From: Nanobdellota archaeon
Lineage (GTDB): Archaea > Nanobdellota > Nanobdellia > Woesearchaeales > GW2011-AR9
DNA: 17,563 bases
Assembly: GCA_018812355.1 (NCBI GenBank)
Contig: JAHJDQ010000200.1
Location: 1-17,563 of the forward strand
Reading direction: 5' to 3'
Shown piece by piece: positions 6,748-16,186 of this stretch. The position numbers and the translations under genes are program-made. The stretch's first letter is position 1. Each line of letters opens with the position of its first letter. The notes under the pieces were generated by a model. That model was not told where the DNA came from. It searched no databases and worked only from the letters and a program-made list of their open reading frames with translations.

Positions 6748-9210
6748 ATGGAAAATCAAAATAAATTATCAGAGAAAGAAAAGGATGAATTTGTTGAAGA
6801 ATTAAATCTTACTCCTGAAAAGATAAAAGAAGACATGGAGAAGATGAAAGGAGTTGAAGGTTTTCCTATAGGGGACGATGAAGACATTCTGGAACTATCT
6901 AATCCCCCATATTATACTGCTTATCCAAATCCGTATATTAAGAAATTCATCGAGAAATATGGTAAACCATACAATGCTGAGACTGATGATTATAAATGTG
7001 AACCATTTTTAGGTAATGAATCTCATGGAAGAACTGATAGTGTTTATAATATTCATTTTTACCATACAAAAGTACCACCTCAAGCGATATCTACATATAT
7101 TAAACATTATTCTGAAAAAGATGATCTTATTTTAGATTTTTTTGCAGGAAGTGGTATGACTGGTGTAGCAGCTTTGAGACATAACCGAGTACCTATCTGT
7201 ATTGATTTAAGCCCATTTGCAACTTTTATTCAAACAAATAATTTAAAAGAAATTAATCTAAACAAATTCAAAGAATTTAGTAATGTAATATATGACAAAG
7301 TATATGCCGAATATTCTTATCTATATCAGATTTCTGAAAATGACACTACTCAAAGAAATTTTACGGTTTGGAGCGAAGTACAAATATGCAAATTTTGTAA
7401 TAAAGATTATCTTTTTTATAAAGCAAATGTTGTAGGTAAAGAAATTGAATGTCCCCATTGTAATATCCGTATAAAAATAAATCAACTAAAATGCAAAATT
7501 GATTCTGAAGGAAAAGGAATATTTGAACCTGTTGAGATTCATTATATCGAAAAAAACAAAAGAGAAGTACTGGACATTAACAACTACGAAGAGAAAATAA
7601 AAAAAGAGATAAAAAATCTGACTATTCCTTTTTGGCACCCAATAAATAAGATAATCTCAGGATTTAATACTCAACAACCAATGAGATCACACGGGTTTAA
7701 GACGGTTTCAGATTTCTTTACAAAACGTAATTTACTTGTTATAGCTGCATTTTTTCATAAAATAAGAACTTATGATATAGAAGAAGAATATAAACATAAA
7801 TTAATTTATGCATTAACTGCATCAATGATGAGACTTACTGTTTTAAATAGATACATGCCTAGTCATAATAGGCACGTTGGACCTCTTTCTGGAACATTAT
7901 ATGTGCCTAAACTATATGCTGAAATCAATCCTTTTAAAAATTTTAAAGAAAAAATAGACTCAATTCTTAAGGCAGATTTTGATTATAAAGCAAATAAATA
8001 TTTTGTTTCTACACAATCTGCTACAAAATTATCAAATATTCAAGATAACTCAATAGATTACATTTTCGTGGATCCACCATTTGGAGATAATTTAATGTAT
8101 TCTGAGCTTAATTTTCTTTGGGAATCTTGGATAAAAGTATTTACAAATAATGAAAAAGAAGCTATTGTAAATAAAGTGCAAAATAAAACTGAACAAGAAT
8201 ACTATGATTTAATGCTTTACTCTTTACAAGAAGGGTATAGGGTTATTAAACCAAACCGGTGGATTACGCTTGAATTCCACAATTCAAGAGCTTCTATTTG
8301 GCGGATTATTCAAGAATCTTTGGTTAAAGCCGGATTTATTATAGGTCAAGTTCTAACATTAGATAAACAAAAAGGAACAACAAAGCAGTTGAGCTATGCT
8401 GGTTCTGTTAAAAACGATCTTGTAATCAACGCATACAAACCGTCTGAAGAATTTAGGAATGTTTTCTTGAAAAAAGCAGGTCTTAATATGGAAAGAGAAT
8501 TTATCTTAATGCACCTGGATAAGCTTCCAATTGAACCTAATGTTGAGAGAACACAACAGATGCTTTATTCTAAATTATTAGCACAATATATCCAGAATGG
8601 CTTTGAAGTAAGGATGGATGCTTCTGAATTTTATGGTTTGCTAAAAAATAATTTCATCGAAAGAGATGGCTTTTGGTTTAATTCAAACCAAATTTCTGAA
8701 TATGAAAAAAGAATTAAATTATCAAAAACTATAAAGAAATTTGATATTAGTCAAACTATTTTATGGATTAATGATGAAAAATCTGCAATCATTTGGTTAG
8801 CTAATTTTTTAAGAACACCAAAAACATATAGTGAAATCCAACAAGAATATTTTCCAAAAATTAGCCAGACAGATGATACTATGCCTGATTTAAAACAAAT
8901 TTTAGAAGAAAACTTTGTTACTGAGGATGGCAAATATAGGCTTCCATCAATCAATGAAAAGAAAGAAAGAGAAGATGTGCGGAATAAACGTCTAATCAAA
9001 GAATTTAATGAAATATTACAAGAAGCTAAATCTGGTAAGAAGATTAAGGAAGTAAGAAAAGAAGCCCTGTTATATGGTTTAATGGAATTGTACAACAAAA
9101 GAGATGTTGATCAAATTAAAATTCTTGGTTCCAAATTAGACAAGAAGATCATTGAGTCTGATGATGAAATTTATGCAATTATAGATTGGGCAATGACTAA
9201 AGAGGATTAA
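6748..9210 (+). CDS. pglX: BREX-3 DNA methyltransferase PglX (PglXI type)
   Basis: An 820-aa S-adenosylmethionine-dependent DNA methyltransferase. It opens with SNPPYYTAYPNP (51-62) and a YHTKVPPQAI segment (105-114), both typical of the large zinc-ribbon methylases of BREX type 3. Motif I is LDFFAGSGMTG (129-139), and the catalytic motif IV is VDPPF (441-445), which fits amino-group methylation (N6-adenine, or N4-cytosine). Between them are four cysteines, C214/C217 and C235/C238, forming a zinc ribbon. The C-terminal 350 or so residues are helical and probably serve target recognition and complex assembly. In BREX this enzyme marks host DNA as self. It begins 11 nt after the MBL stop and ends 2 nt before the nuclease gene. 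All catalytic motifs look intact. Confidence 0.9.
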   Translation: MENQNKLSEKEKDEFVEELNLTPEKIKEDMEKMKGVEGFPIGDDEDILELSNPPYYTAYPNPYIKKFIEKYGKPYNAETDDYKCEPFLGNESHGRTDSVYNIHFYHTKVPPQAISTYIKHYSEKDDLILDFFAGSGMTGVAALRHNRVPICIDLSPFATFIQTNNLKEINLNKFKEFSNVIYDKVYAEYSYLYQISENDTTQRNFTVWSEVQICKFCNKDYLFYKANVVGKEIECPHCNIRIKINQLKCKIDSEGKGIFEPVEIHYIEKNKREVLDINNYEEKIKKEIKNLTIPFWHPINKIISGFNTQQPMRSHGFKTVSDFFTKRNLLVIAAFFHKIRTYDIEEEYKHKLIYALTASMMRLTVLNRYMPSHNRHVGPLSGTLYVPKLYAEINPFKNFKEKIDSILKADFDYKANKYFVSTQSATKLSNIQDNSIDYIFVDPPFGDNLMYSELNFLWESWIKVFTNNEKEAIVNKVQNKTEQEYYDLMLYSLQEGYRVIKPNRWITLEFHNSRASIWRIIQESLVKAGFIIGQVLTLDKQKGTTKQLSYAGSVKNDLVINAYKPSEEFRNVFLKKAGLNMEREFILMHLDKLPIEPNVERTQQMLYSKLLAQYIQNGFEVRMDASEFYGLLKNNFIERDGFWFNSNQISEYEKRIKLSKTIKKFDISQTILWINDEKSAIIWLANFLRTPKTYSEIQQEYFPKISQTDDTMPDLKQILEENFVTEDGKYRLPSINEKKEREDVRNKRLIKEFNEILQEAKSGKKIKEVRKEALLYGLMELYNKRDVDQIKILGSKLDKKIIESDDEIYAIIDWAMTKED

Positions 9211-9212
9211 CT

Positions 9213-11408
9213 ATGACTAACGGGCTAATAAAAGATGGTAAGTTTATTTTATCGGATGAAAACTTAGAAAAAAGCATCTTAAAAAGTCTGTTCATGGACA
9301 TAAACAGTAAAAAATCCTTGAATAAAGCAAAGATATATTTTGACAATAATGGACTAACACTAAATAAAATCCTAACAGATTTCAAGAAACTAACAAATAA
9401 AAAAGAGGAACAATTTTGGAGTAAATTCTTGGATATTCTTAATGCAACCTATAATGATGTCAACAAAGAGGATATGATAAAGCTATTAAAAAAAGATTTC
9501 CCAACTTTCATTGACAATGTTCTTAAAATCAGATTTGACCACTTATTTACTCCTGATTTTACACAAGATTTCAACAGCGATAAGGAAAATAAGAATTGGG
9601 AAGAAGAAATAAAGAAGGACCATATTGTCTTAAAAGATGGAAATGAGCTTAAAATACTCTGGTATGAAAAATGGGAAGAAAGAGGAAATACTGAACCATA
9701 CACTCCTGGACAACATTTATATTATCCCATTACTCTAGTAAAAATTAATGGAGACAAAAAAACAATCGAATACACCGGAAGCAAAACAAATAAATCTAGA
9801 ATAGAGAATAAATTAAAGCAAATTAGTGAATCCCCTGAACTGATATCTGACAAGACATACCCCTCTGAAAAATTCACATTAGATATCAGATGTTTCTTAA
9901 ATAATCTTAAGAAAAACAATATGTTCATTAGGAAACTAATCTATCTAAGCCCAAAATTATTTATCTGTGTTAAATCAAATGATATTCTTAACATTGAGAA
10001 TACAATAGACTCAAATTATTTTTTGAAGGATTATCTTGATTTTATCAATCTCAAAGAGATTGAACTTGTCTATTACAAAGAAATCAACAAAAGGTTAGTG
10101 GAATTCCCATTTCGTCTGAGAATAACCAAAGAATTGAAAAATAGATATTTTAAAATAAATTATACCCCTCTTTCAAGAAAGAAAGATTGTGAGTATATTT
10201 CTGATGAGATTAAAAAAATTATAAAAAGCATGAGTTTAGAATGTGGTAAATGCTATGCATTACCTTTAGATTATTATTTTGAAGAATTGTTCAAATCTAA
10301 TAAAGAATATTCAAAAAAAAATGGCTTTAAAAATATTATAGAAAGGGATCCAGACAATATCACTATAAAAAAACTGATAGCAAAGAATATTTTAAATTCT
10401 GATCCTTTCATGTTTGATGAAGATAAGTTTATCACATATTTATCAAATGAAATAAGAAAATACAAAGAAAAAAGGATTGATGTGAATGGAAATTTCTTTG
10501 AGATTCTAAATGTTAAAAAAGTCAACAATTTTATGGAAATTGACTGTAAGTGGTATTCGGACAAGAACAATTTTAACAAATTTCATAGAATAGTTCTACC
10601 ATTAAGAGGCAATCCTGTCAGAGGTTACAATAAAATCCTCAATCCGATACTGACAAATCTCAATTATTACGAAATACTAAGTAACGACAATAATCCAGAG
10701 AAGTGTGTCACATATTTTTACTCACATATTTCCCATTACTTAAGAACTCAATATTCAATCATATTGGAGAAAGAAGTAAACTTTGCTAAATTCATTCTTC
10801 AAGATTATTTAAAAAACATGAAACTATATGAGCCAAAAAAAGAAGGATATAGAGTTGAAAAAGCTATTAATGTAATTTTGAAATATATTTATAGAAACTT
10901 TATACCTTTAGGTGGAGCAAACCGACCAGATGGATATCTAATTACTCAAAAAGAAAATTGTTATATCCTTGATTCCAAACAACATAAGGAAATAAATCAA
11001 CAAGAAGTAGGTAAGGTTCTTCGTTACATGAAAAAGTATACAAAAAAAGATAACTTACCTGATGTTAAAGGTGGCTTTATGGTCGTATCATTAACAAAAC
11101 TAAAAACTAATAGTCTTAATGCTAAAGCACAAGACTACTGGGTTGATGACAAAGACATTTATCTTTCATTTGTCACAGTCGAGTTTATCATCGAATACTT
11201 GGATTTCTATCAAATTAATATAAATAAGATTTGCTCCAGTTCAGATTTAATAAAACAGTTTTTAGAGATTCTCGATGTGATTATTAACAAATCGGTGCGT
11301 GCAAACGAAGCTGATAAAATAAGAGAGTTTGAAAAGAAAAAACTTAAAGAATTTCAACAAAAGTTAAACCGACATAATTATTATCCACATGAGAGGAATG
11401 AAGAGTAA
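9213..11408 (+). CDS. FokI-like PD-(D/E)XK nuclease embedded in the BREX operon
   Basis: The 731-aa protein ends in a nuclease domain (about residues 540-680). E549 lies in a helix, then come PDG (572-574) and YILDSKQHKEI with D587-x-K589. Next is a QxExxKxxxY-like helix (EVGKVLRYMKKY), and then FMVVS and FVTVEFIIEYL. The order and spacing recall the FokI cleavage domain (PDG ... VDTK ... EMxRY ... FLFVSG ... VLSVEELL). The first 530 or so residues have no motif I recognise and may bind DNA or the BREX complex. Start ATG 9213 follows AGAGG (9201-9205). The gene lies 2 nt after the methyltransferase and 2 nt before the helicase, so it is fully integrated into the operon. The standard BREX-3 set has no such nuclease. 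It may cut unmethylated or otherwise foreign DNA. The catalytic call is good; the FokI affinity is by eye. Confidence 0.8.
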   Translation: MTNGLIKDGKFILSDENLEKSILKSLFMDINSKKSLNKAKIYFDNNGLTLNKILTDFKKLTNKKEEQFWSKFLDILNATYNDVNKEDMIKLLKKDFPTFIDNVLKIRFDHLFTPDFTQDFNSDKENKNWEEEIKKDHIVLKDGNELKILWYEKWEERGNTEPYTPGQHLYYPITLVKINGDKKTIEYTGSKTNKSRIENKLKQISESPELISDKTYPSEKFTLDIRCFLNNLKKNNMFIRKLIYLSPKLFICVKSNDILNIENTIDSNYFLKDYLDFINLKEIELVYYKEINKRLVEFPFRLRITKELKNRYFKINYTPLSRKKDCEYISDEIKKIIKSMSLECGKCYALPLDYYFEELFKSNKEYSKKNGFKNIIERDPDNITIKKLIAKNILNSDPFMFDEDKFITYLSNEIRKYKEKRIDVNGNFFEILNVKKVNNFMEIDCKWYSDKNNFNKFHRIVLPLRGNPVRGYNKILNPILTNLNYYEILSNDNNPEKCVTYFYSHISHYLRTQYSIILEKEVNFAKFILQDYLKNMKLYEPKKEGYRVEKAINVILKYIYRNFIPLGGANRPDGYLITQKENCYILDSKQHKEINQQEVGKVLRYMKKYTKKDNLPDVKGGFMVVSLTKLKTNSLNAKAQDYWVDDKDIYLSFVTVEFIIEYLDFYQININKICSSSDLIKQFLEILDVIINKSVRANEADKIREFEKKKLKEFQQKLNRHNYYPHERNEE

Positions 11409-11410
11409 AA

Positions 11411-14278
11411 ATGAAAATAGGAGATCTCGTTAGAAGTCCAGATTATAAAGATTTGGACCAGGGAAGAATCATCAATGTTACTGAAATAGATGGAACTAAA
11501 TATTATGAAATATATTTCTCGAAAACTAAAGATACGTTGACATTAGAAGAAAAAGATCTTCAGAAGATTACAACTCCTCTTGAAAAATTACAAAAACAGG
11601 AATATGATCCTAGTCCATTGCTTAAGCTTAGAATGATTGCAGAGAAGATTGACTCTTTAATTTATCAAGATAAAGTTATTACAGCTAATAATTTTAAGAT
11701 AGTTCCATTACCTCATCAAGTTCTGGCAGTGAATCATGTTTTAGGCCAGTTTAAACCAAGATGCTTAATTGCTGATGAGGTTGGATTAGGTAAAACAATA
11801 GAAGCTGCATTAATCTATGAAGAGCTTAAATTAAGAAATGTTGTAAAACGGATTCTAATAATTACTCCTGCAGGTCTTACTGAACAATGGAAAGATGAGA
11901 TGAAAACTAAGTTTAACGAGGATTTCTCAAAGATTGATAAGAATTCTTCTGAAGCTTTAAAATCATTACATGGTAACGTGAACATATGGAAAAAATATGA
12001 TAGGGTGATTACTTCATTAGATTTTCTAAAGCCTAAAGCATTGAAAGATTCTTTATCTGATAGTATAAAGAAAAAAAGAGAGGAACATAACAGATTCATT
12101 ACTGAAAATTGTATAAATGCACATTGGGATATGGTTATATTTGATGAAGCACATAAATTAAGCAAAGATTCAGATGGAGCAGAAACATCAAGATATAAAA
12201 TTGGAAAATCCCTATCAGAAACAGTTCCTATCTTTTTGCTATTAACGGCTACACCACACCAGGGTGATTCATCTAAATTTAGACATCTGCTGGGATTAAT
12301 TGATGAATACAAATTTTATTCTCCTGAATCATTAAATCCTGAAAATGTGAAGTCAGTAACTGTAAAGAATAAAAAAAGAGCGGCTACAGATTTTAAAGGG
12401 AATTTACTTTTCAAATCCAGAATAACTAGTATTGTAAAGATTAAAAGAGATGAAAAGGATATAGAAGTTGAACTATATAATGAAGTTAGCAAATATATTG
12501 CGGAATATTATAATCTCGCTTCAAGAGAGGGAAATTTTGCTTTTATGTTCTTACTGATTTTATATCAGAGAATGGTTTCAAGTAGCTCCAGGGCTATTTA
12601 CAATGCATTAAACAACAGGTTAAAAATGTTGGAAGGGATTCAATTAGAAAATAACAAACCTAATCCTAATGTTGAAGATGATTTCGAAGAACTTAATGGT
12701 CAGGAAGCTTATGAACAATTAACACAAAAAGTTACTAAAGAAAATCTTGTTGCCATACAATCTAAAGTTAGAGAGGAAATTGAATTACTAACAAAATGTG
12801 TTGCATTAGCTAAAAAGACCAGTTTTGGAAGACAAGATTATAAGATAAGAAAAACTCTCGAGATTATTGATGAAATAAAGAAGCGTGAAAATAATCCAAA
12901 AACTAAGTTTTTAATTTTCACTGAATTCGTATCTACCCAATATTATCTAGGTGAAATCTTAGAAAGTGTGGGATATAAAGTTGCATATTTAAATGGGCGT
13001 ATGAACTTAGATAAGAAAATTGAAGCTAAACTCCAATTTAAAGAAGATCATCAGATTCTTATTTCTACTGAAGCAGGGGGAGAAGGAATCAACCTACAAT
13101 TCTGTCATGTGATAATTAATTTTGACCTCCCATGGAATCCAATGAGAATCGAACAAAGAATTGGAAGGCTTGATAGGATTGGGCAGAAAAAAGATGTTTT
13201 GGTTTTCAATTATATTATTGAAAATACAGTAGAAGACAGAGTTCATGAAGTTTTACAGGAAAAACTTGATAGGATAGCTTCTCAATTTGGAGAAGATAAA
13301 AAAGCAGATGTCCTAAATATGTTACAAGATGAGTTTCATTTTGATAAAATTTACATTGATGCATTACGTCACAATCAACAAAAAATCCCTGACTTGGAAA
13401 AAATTGGAGAAGAAATTTTCAATAGGGCAAAAGAGATATTAGAAAAACAGGATTTCTTAGTCCCATTTTCTGATAAAAAAGATATTAAAGAAATAGAAAA
13501 ATCTACTGTTGAAAATGAATCAAATATTATTAAAAATTTGGTTGAAACCTATGCCAAATTTAATAATTTTGATTTTAAAGAGTATTCAAAGAAAAAGAAC
13601 ATTTTTTATACAGATGTACCGATTTTTGAAACAAAGATAAAAAATGCAGTATTCAATAAAGATTTAGCTATTGAAGATGAAAGTTTAGATTTAATTAATA
13701 TAACTCATCCATTGGTTAAAGAAATTACGAATGAGTTGATTAAACGAGAATCTTTAACTTTTAATATAGAAATTAATAAATCCAAAGAAGAGAAAGAAGG
13801 AATCTTATTTTATTATAGGTTAGATTTAACTAACAATGAAAACTTTCTCAGACGTTTCTTAATTCCAATATTTATTGATAGTGATTTAAAATATAATTCA
13901 AAATTAAGTGAATATTTCTCAAAAAATATTGGTTTTGAGTTTAAAACTGGTTTAAATAATAAGAAAATGAATGATAAATCAGAAGAGGCTATGAATGAAG
14001 CAATTAAATCTCTTAATCTAATCATCAAAGATCAGTTTGCTAATACTAAACTTGAATTAATAAAAAAAATTGAGGATGAACAAAATAAATTCAAACAATA
14101 TTTTAAAGATAAGGAAAACGCAATACAAAAGATTGCAATTGAAAATATTAAAGAAGCAAAATTAAAAGAACTTAACCAGCACAAGATTTCAGAGAAAATT
14201 AAATTAGATAAACGAAAAAATCTTGTTCCTAAAATAAAATTGATAGCTGTTGCTCAAGTACATTTCAAAAGAGGATAA
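11411..14278 (+). CDS. brxHII: SNF2-family helicase/translocase BrxHII
   Basis: A 955-aa SF2 ATPase of the SNF2/RapA type. An N-terminal SH3-like segment (1-52, IGDLVRSP...) is followed by a Q-motif-like PHQ (101-103), Walker A DEVGLGKT (122-129), Walker B/DEAH (245-248) and motif III LLTATPHQG (277-285). In the second RecA domain, STEAGGEGINLQ (about 554-565) and EQRIGRLDRIGQ (581-592) carry motifs V and VI. The C-terminal 300 or so residues are lysine/glutamate-rich and helical, with a coiled-coil-like end. BREX type 3 has exactly this helicase between pglX and pglZ. DISARM DrmD has a similar engine, but the neighbouring brxC, pglZ and brxA settle the assignment. It probably translocates on DNA for the complex. 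The start lies 2 nt after the nuclease gene. Confidence 0.9.
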   Translation: MKIGDLVRSPDYKDLDQGRIINVTEIDGTKYYEIYFSKTKDTLTLEEKDLQKITTPLEKLQKQEYDPSPLLKLRMIAEKIDSLIYQDKVITANNFKIVPLPHQVLAVNHVLGQFKPRCLIADEVGLGKTIEAALIYEELKLRNVVKRILIITPAGLTEQWKDEMKTKFNEDFSKIDKNSSEALKSLHGNVNIWKKYDRVITSLDFLKPKALKDSLSDSIKKKREEHNRFITENCINAHWDMVIFDEAHKLSKDSDGAETSRYKIGKSLSETVPIFLLLTATPHQGDSSKFRHLLGLIDEYKFYSPESLNPENVKSVTVKNKKRAATDFKGNLLFKSRITSIVKIKRDEKDIEVELYNEVSKYIAEYYNLASREGNFAFMFLLILYQRMVSSSSRAIYNALNNRLKMLEGIQLENNKPNPNVEDDFEELNGQEAYEQLTQKVTKENLVAIQSKVREEIELLTKCVALAKKTSFGRQDYKIRKTLEIIDEIKKRENNPKTKFLIFTEFVSTQYYLGEILESVGYKVAYLNGRMNLDKKIEAKLQFKEDHQILISTEAGGEGINLQFCHVIINFDLPWNPMRIEQRIGRLDRIGQKKDVLVFNYIIENTVEDRVHEVLQEKLDRIASQFGEDKKADVLNMLQDEFHFDKIYIDALRHNQQKIPDLEKIGEEIFNRAKEILEKQDFLVPFSDKKDIKEIEKSTVENESNIIKNLVETYAKFNNFDFKEYSKKKNIFYTDVPIFETKIKNAVFNKDLAIEDESLDLINITHPLVKEITNELIKRESLTFNIEINKSKEEKEGILFYYRLDLTNNENFLRRFLIPIFIDSDLKYNSKLSEYFSKNIGFEFKTGLNNKKMNDKSEEAMNEAIKSLNLIIKDQFANTKLELIKKIEDEQNKFKQYFKDKENAIQKIAIENIKEAKLKELNQHKISEKIKLDKRKNLVPKIKLIAVAQVHFKRG

Positions 14279-14284
14279 TAAATA

Positions 14285-16186
14285 ATGAAAAAGTGGTATA
14301 GTGGGATTTTAAAAGATTTAAGGAAACTTGGAGATAAAATATTTGTTATAGATAATCTTGGATTACTTAATGAAAAAAATCTATTTAAAGAACTTATAAA
14401 TCAATATAAAATTCACGAATATAAAGATGATGGTTCACTTTACTTGTTTTTTAACAAAAATAAAGAAAAAAAGATTCTAATAATATCTTCTAAGAATATT
14501 CAAAGAGATTTTATTGATAAAAATTTTCAAATAAAAGAATTAGTGTTGAGAAATATATTCCCTGATTTAGATGTTGACATTATTAAAGAATTGGACATTA
14601 GTTATTATCAAACACTTTATAATGATTATACTGAGAGGAAGAATCAAGGTCTTGTTATAGGAAGTACGGAAGACTTTGTTTTGAAATGTGTATGGGGCAT
14701 AGATTTAGGTAAATTACATTCAAACACTGAAAATCTGAAAATAGCTTTAGCATATATAGTAGATAATAAAGATGTGCCTGAGTTAATTATTAATAAAATA
14801 TCAAAAAAGCTTTCCGTAAATATTAGTGAATTAAGAAATAAACCTAATGATTTTATTAGTTGGGTAAAAGGTCTCTTAAAAGAATATCTTATCGAAAAAC
14901 AAAGGAATGAGGTTTTGGTTTATGACTTATCAAACCCAATTATCCAATTTTATCTTATTAAGATTAGTATGAAATCTGATATTAACTTGCCTATCCCTAG
15001 TGATTTAATCTCCAATGAAAATTGGTTGTCTAAATTTCAGAAAGAACCCAATAGACAAGAAATAAAAGAAAGTATATTTACTTTAATCACTTTTTATAGA
15101 AATAAAATGAATGAATTATTGAAAAAAGAATTTGATTTTAATGAAATAGATGACATCTTAAAAGTGTCTAGAATGTTTTGTGAAATTGTATATTTAATTC
15201 AGATTAATGATTTTGATTTCGATGATTTTATTAAACTAGATAAAGAGTATGATGATTTTGACAAGTTATTTAGGGAGAAATTAGTGAATGAAAGAACTAA
15301 TAATTATGAATCTTTATTTTATTCTTCTACTTCAGACAAGCCATTAACAGTAGATAAAGTTTTAGATTTTGCCAAAAATAAATTCAAAAATAAAATAGCA
15401 TTGATTGTTATGGATGGTATGTCATTCGATGAGTGGTTTATCTTAAAAGACGAACTAAAAGGATTTAAAATTACTGAAAGTGAAATATTTGCAATCATAC
15501 CGACAATCACTGGTTTTTCCAGAACATCAATTTTTTCAGGGAGAACACCTAAAGAATTTATGAATGAAAAGTTTCAATTTAATGAAGAAAAAGAATTCTT
15601 TTCTGCCATGGAAAGGATTAACTTTAATAAAAATAATGTAATATATGGGAATTTAAATCTAAAAAACAATACTTTAAAAACTAGTAAAAAAGATATTCAG
15701 CTAGAGCATCTTAAAGGGTATGATTTTATTGGAATAGTATGCAATCTTTTTGATGATTTAAGCCACGATAAAGTCATAACTAATTCAGGTAAATCAATAT
15801 TTTATAAAAATATTAAGAATAATATAGTCTCTTCTTCTTTGATAAAGCTGTTTAAACAATTAAAAAATGATGGATATAATATACTAATCACTGCAGATCA
15901 TGGCAATATTTTCTGTGAAGGTAATGGAATTAGTTCCAATAAGAATTTAGAAATTGATAAGAGATCCTCAAGATGTTTATTCTTTAATAACGAAAATTTT
16001 GCTGAAAAAGTTACTAATGCAAATTATATAAATACATTTTCGTATAAATATTCCATGTTGCCATCAGGATTGACATTAATCCTCCCAATAAAGAATCAAT
16101 GTTTTATTAAAAAACAAGATTATAAAATTACTCATGGAGGTATTTCCCCTGAAGAATTAATTGTACCTTTGGTGATATTACAATGA
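14285..16186 (+). CDS. pglZ: BREX alkaline-phosphatase-fold protein PglZ
   Basis: A 633-aa protein with the PglZ domain (alkaline phosphatase superfamily) in its second half. Visible metal and active-site elements are IALIVMDGMS (D377), PTITGFSRTS (406-415, with the candidate Thr/Ser nucleophile), FDDLSHDK (489-496), ITADHGN (D538, H539) and THGGISPEEL (H617). The order matches the family and no key residue is obviously lost. The first 350 or so residues are a helical BREX-specific region. PglZ is the hallmark BREX protein; a metal-dependent phosphatase or nuclease activity is proposed for it. It starts 6 nt after brxHII and overlaps brxA by 4 nt (ATGA). The many AAA/AAT/ATT codons follow the composition of the region and are not odd here. 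Confidence 0.92.
   Translation: MKKWYSGILKDLRKLGDKIFVIDNLGLLNEKNLFKELINQYKIHEYKDDGSLYLFFNKNKEKKILIISSKNIQRDFIDKNFQIKELVLRNIFPDLDVDIIKELDISYYQTLYNDYTERKNQGLVIGSTEDFVLKCVWGIDLGKLHSNTENLKIALAYIVDNKDVPELIINKISKKLSVNISELRNKPNDFISWVKGLLKEYLIEKQRNEVLVYDLSNPIIQFYLIKISMKSDINLPIPSDLISNENWLSKFQKEPNRQEIKESIFTLITFYRNKMNELLKKEFDFNEIDDILKVSRMFCEIVYLIQINDFDFDDFIKLDKEYDDFDKLFREKLVNERTNNYESLFYSSTSDKPLTVDKVLDFAKNKFKNKIALIVMDGMSFDEWFILKDELKGFKITESEIFAIIPTITGFSRTSIFSGRTPKEFMNEKFQFNEEKEFFSAMERINFNKNNVIYGNLNLKNNTLKTSKKDIQLEHLKGYDFIGIVCNLFDDLSHDKVITNSGKSIFYKNIKNNIVSSSLIKLFKQLKNDGYNILITADHGNIFCEGNGISSNKNLEIDKRSSRCLFFNNENFAEKVTNANYINTFSYKYSMLPSGLTLILPIKNQCFIKKQDYKITHGGISPEELIVPLVILQ

Noticed and set aside
11815..12312. 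165-codon open frame on the minus strand
   Set aside because: It lies entirely within brxHII, opposite well-conserved helicase motifs, has no ribosome binding site pattern and gives a Ser/Phe/Leu-rich shadow translation.
11411..16186. DISARM as an alternative identity of the locus
   Set aside because: The SNF2 helicase could fit DrmD, but PglZ, BrxC, BrxF and BrxA in BREX-3 order, with no DUF1998 (DrmB) gene, rule it out.
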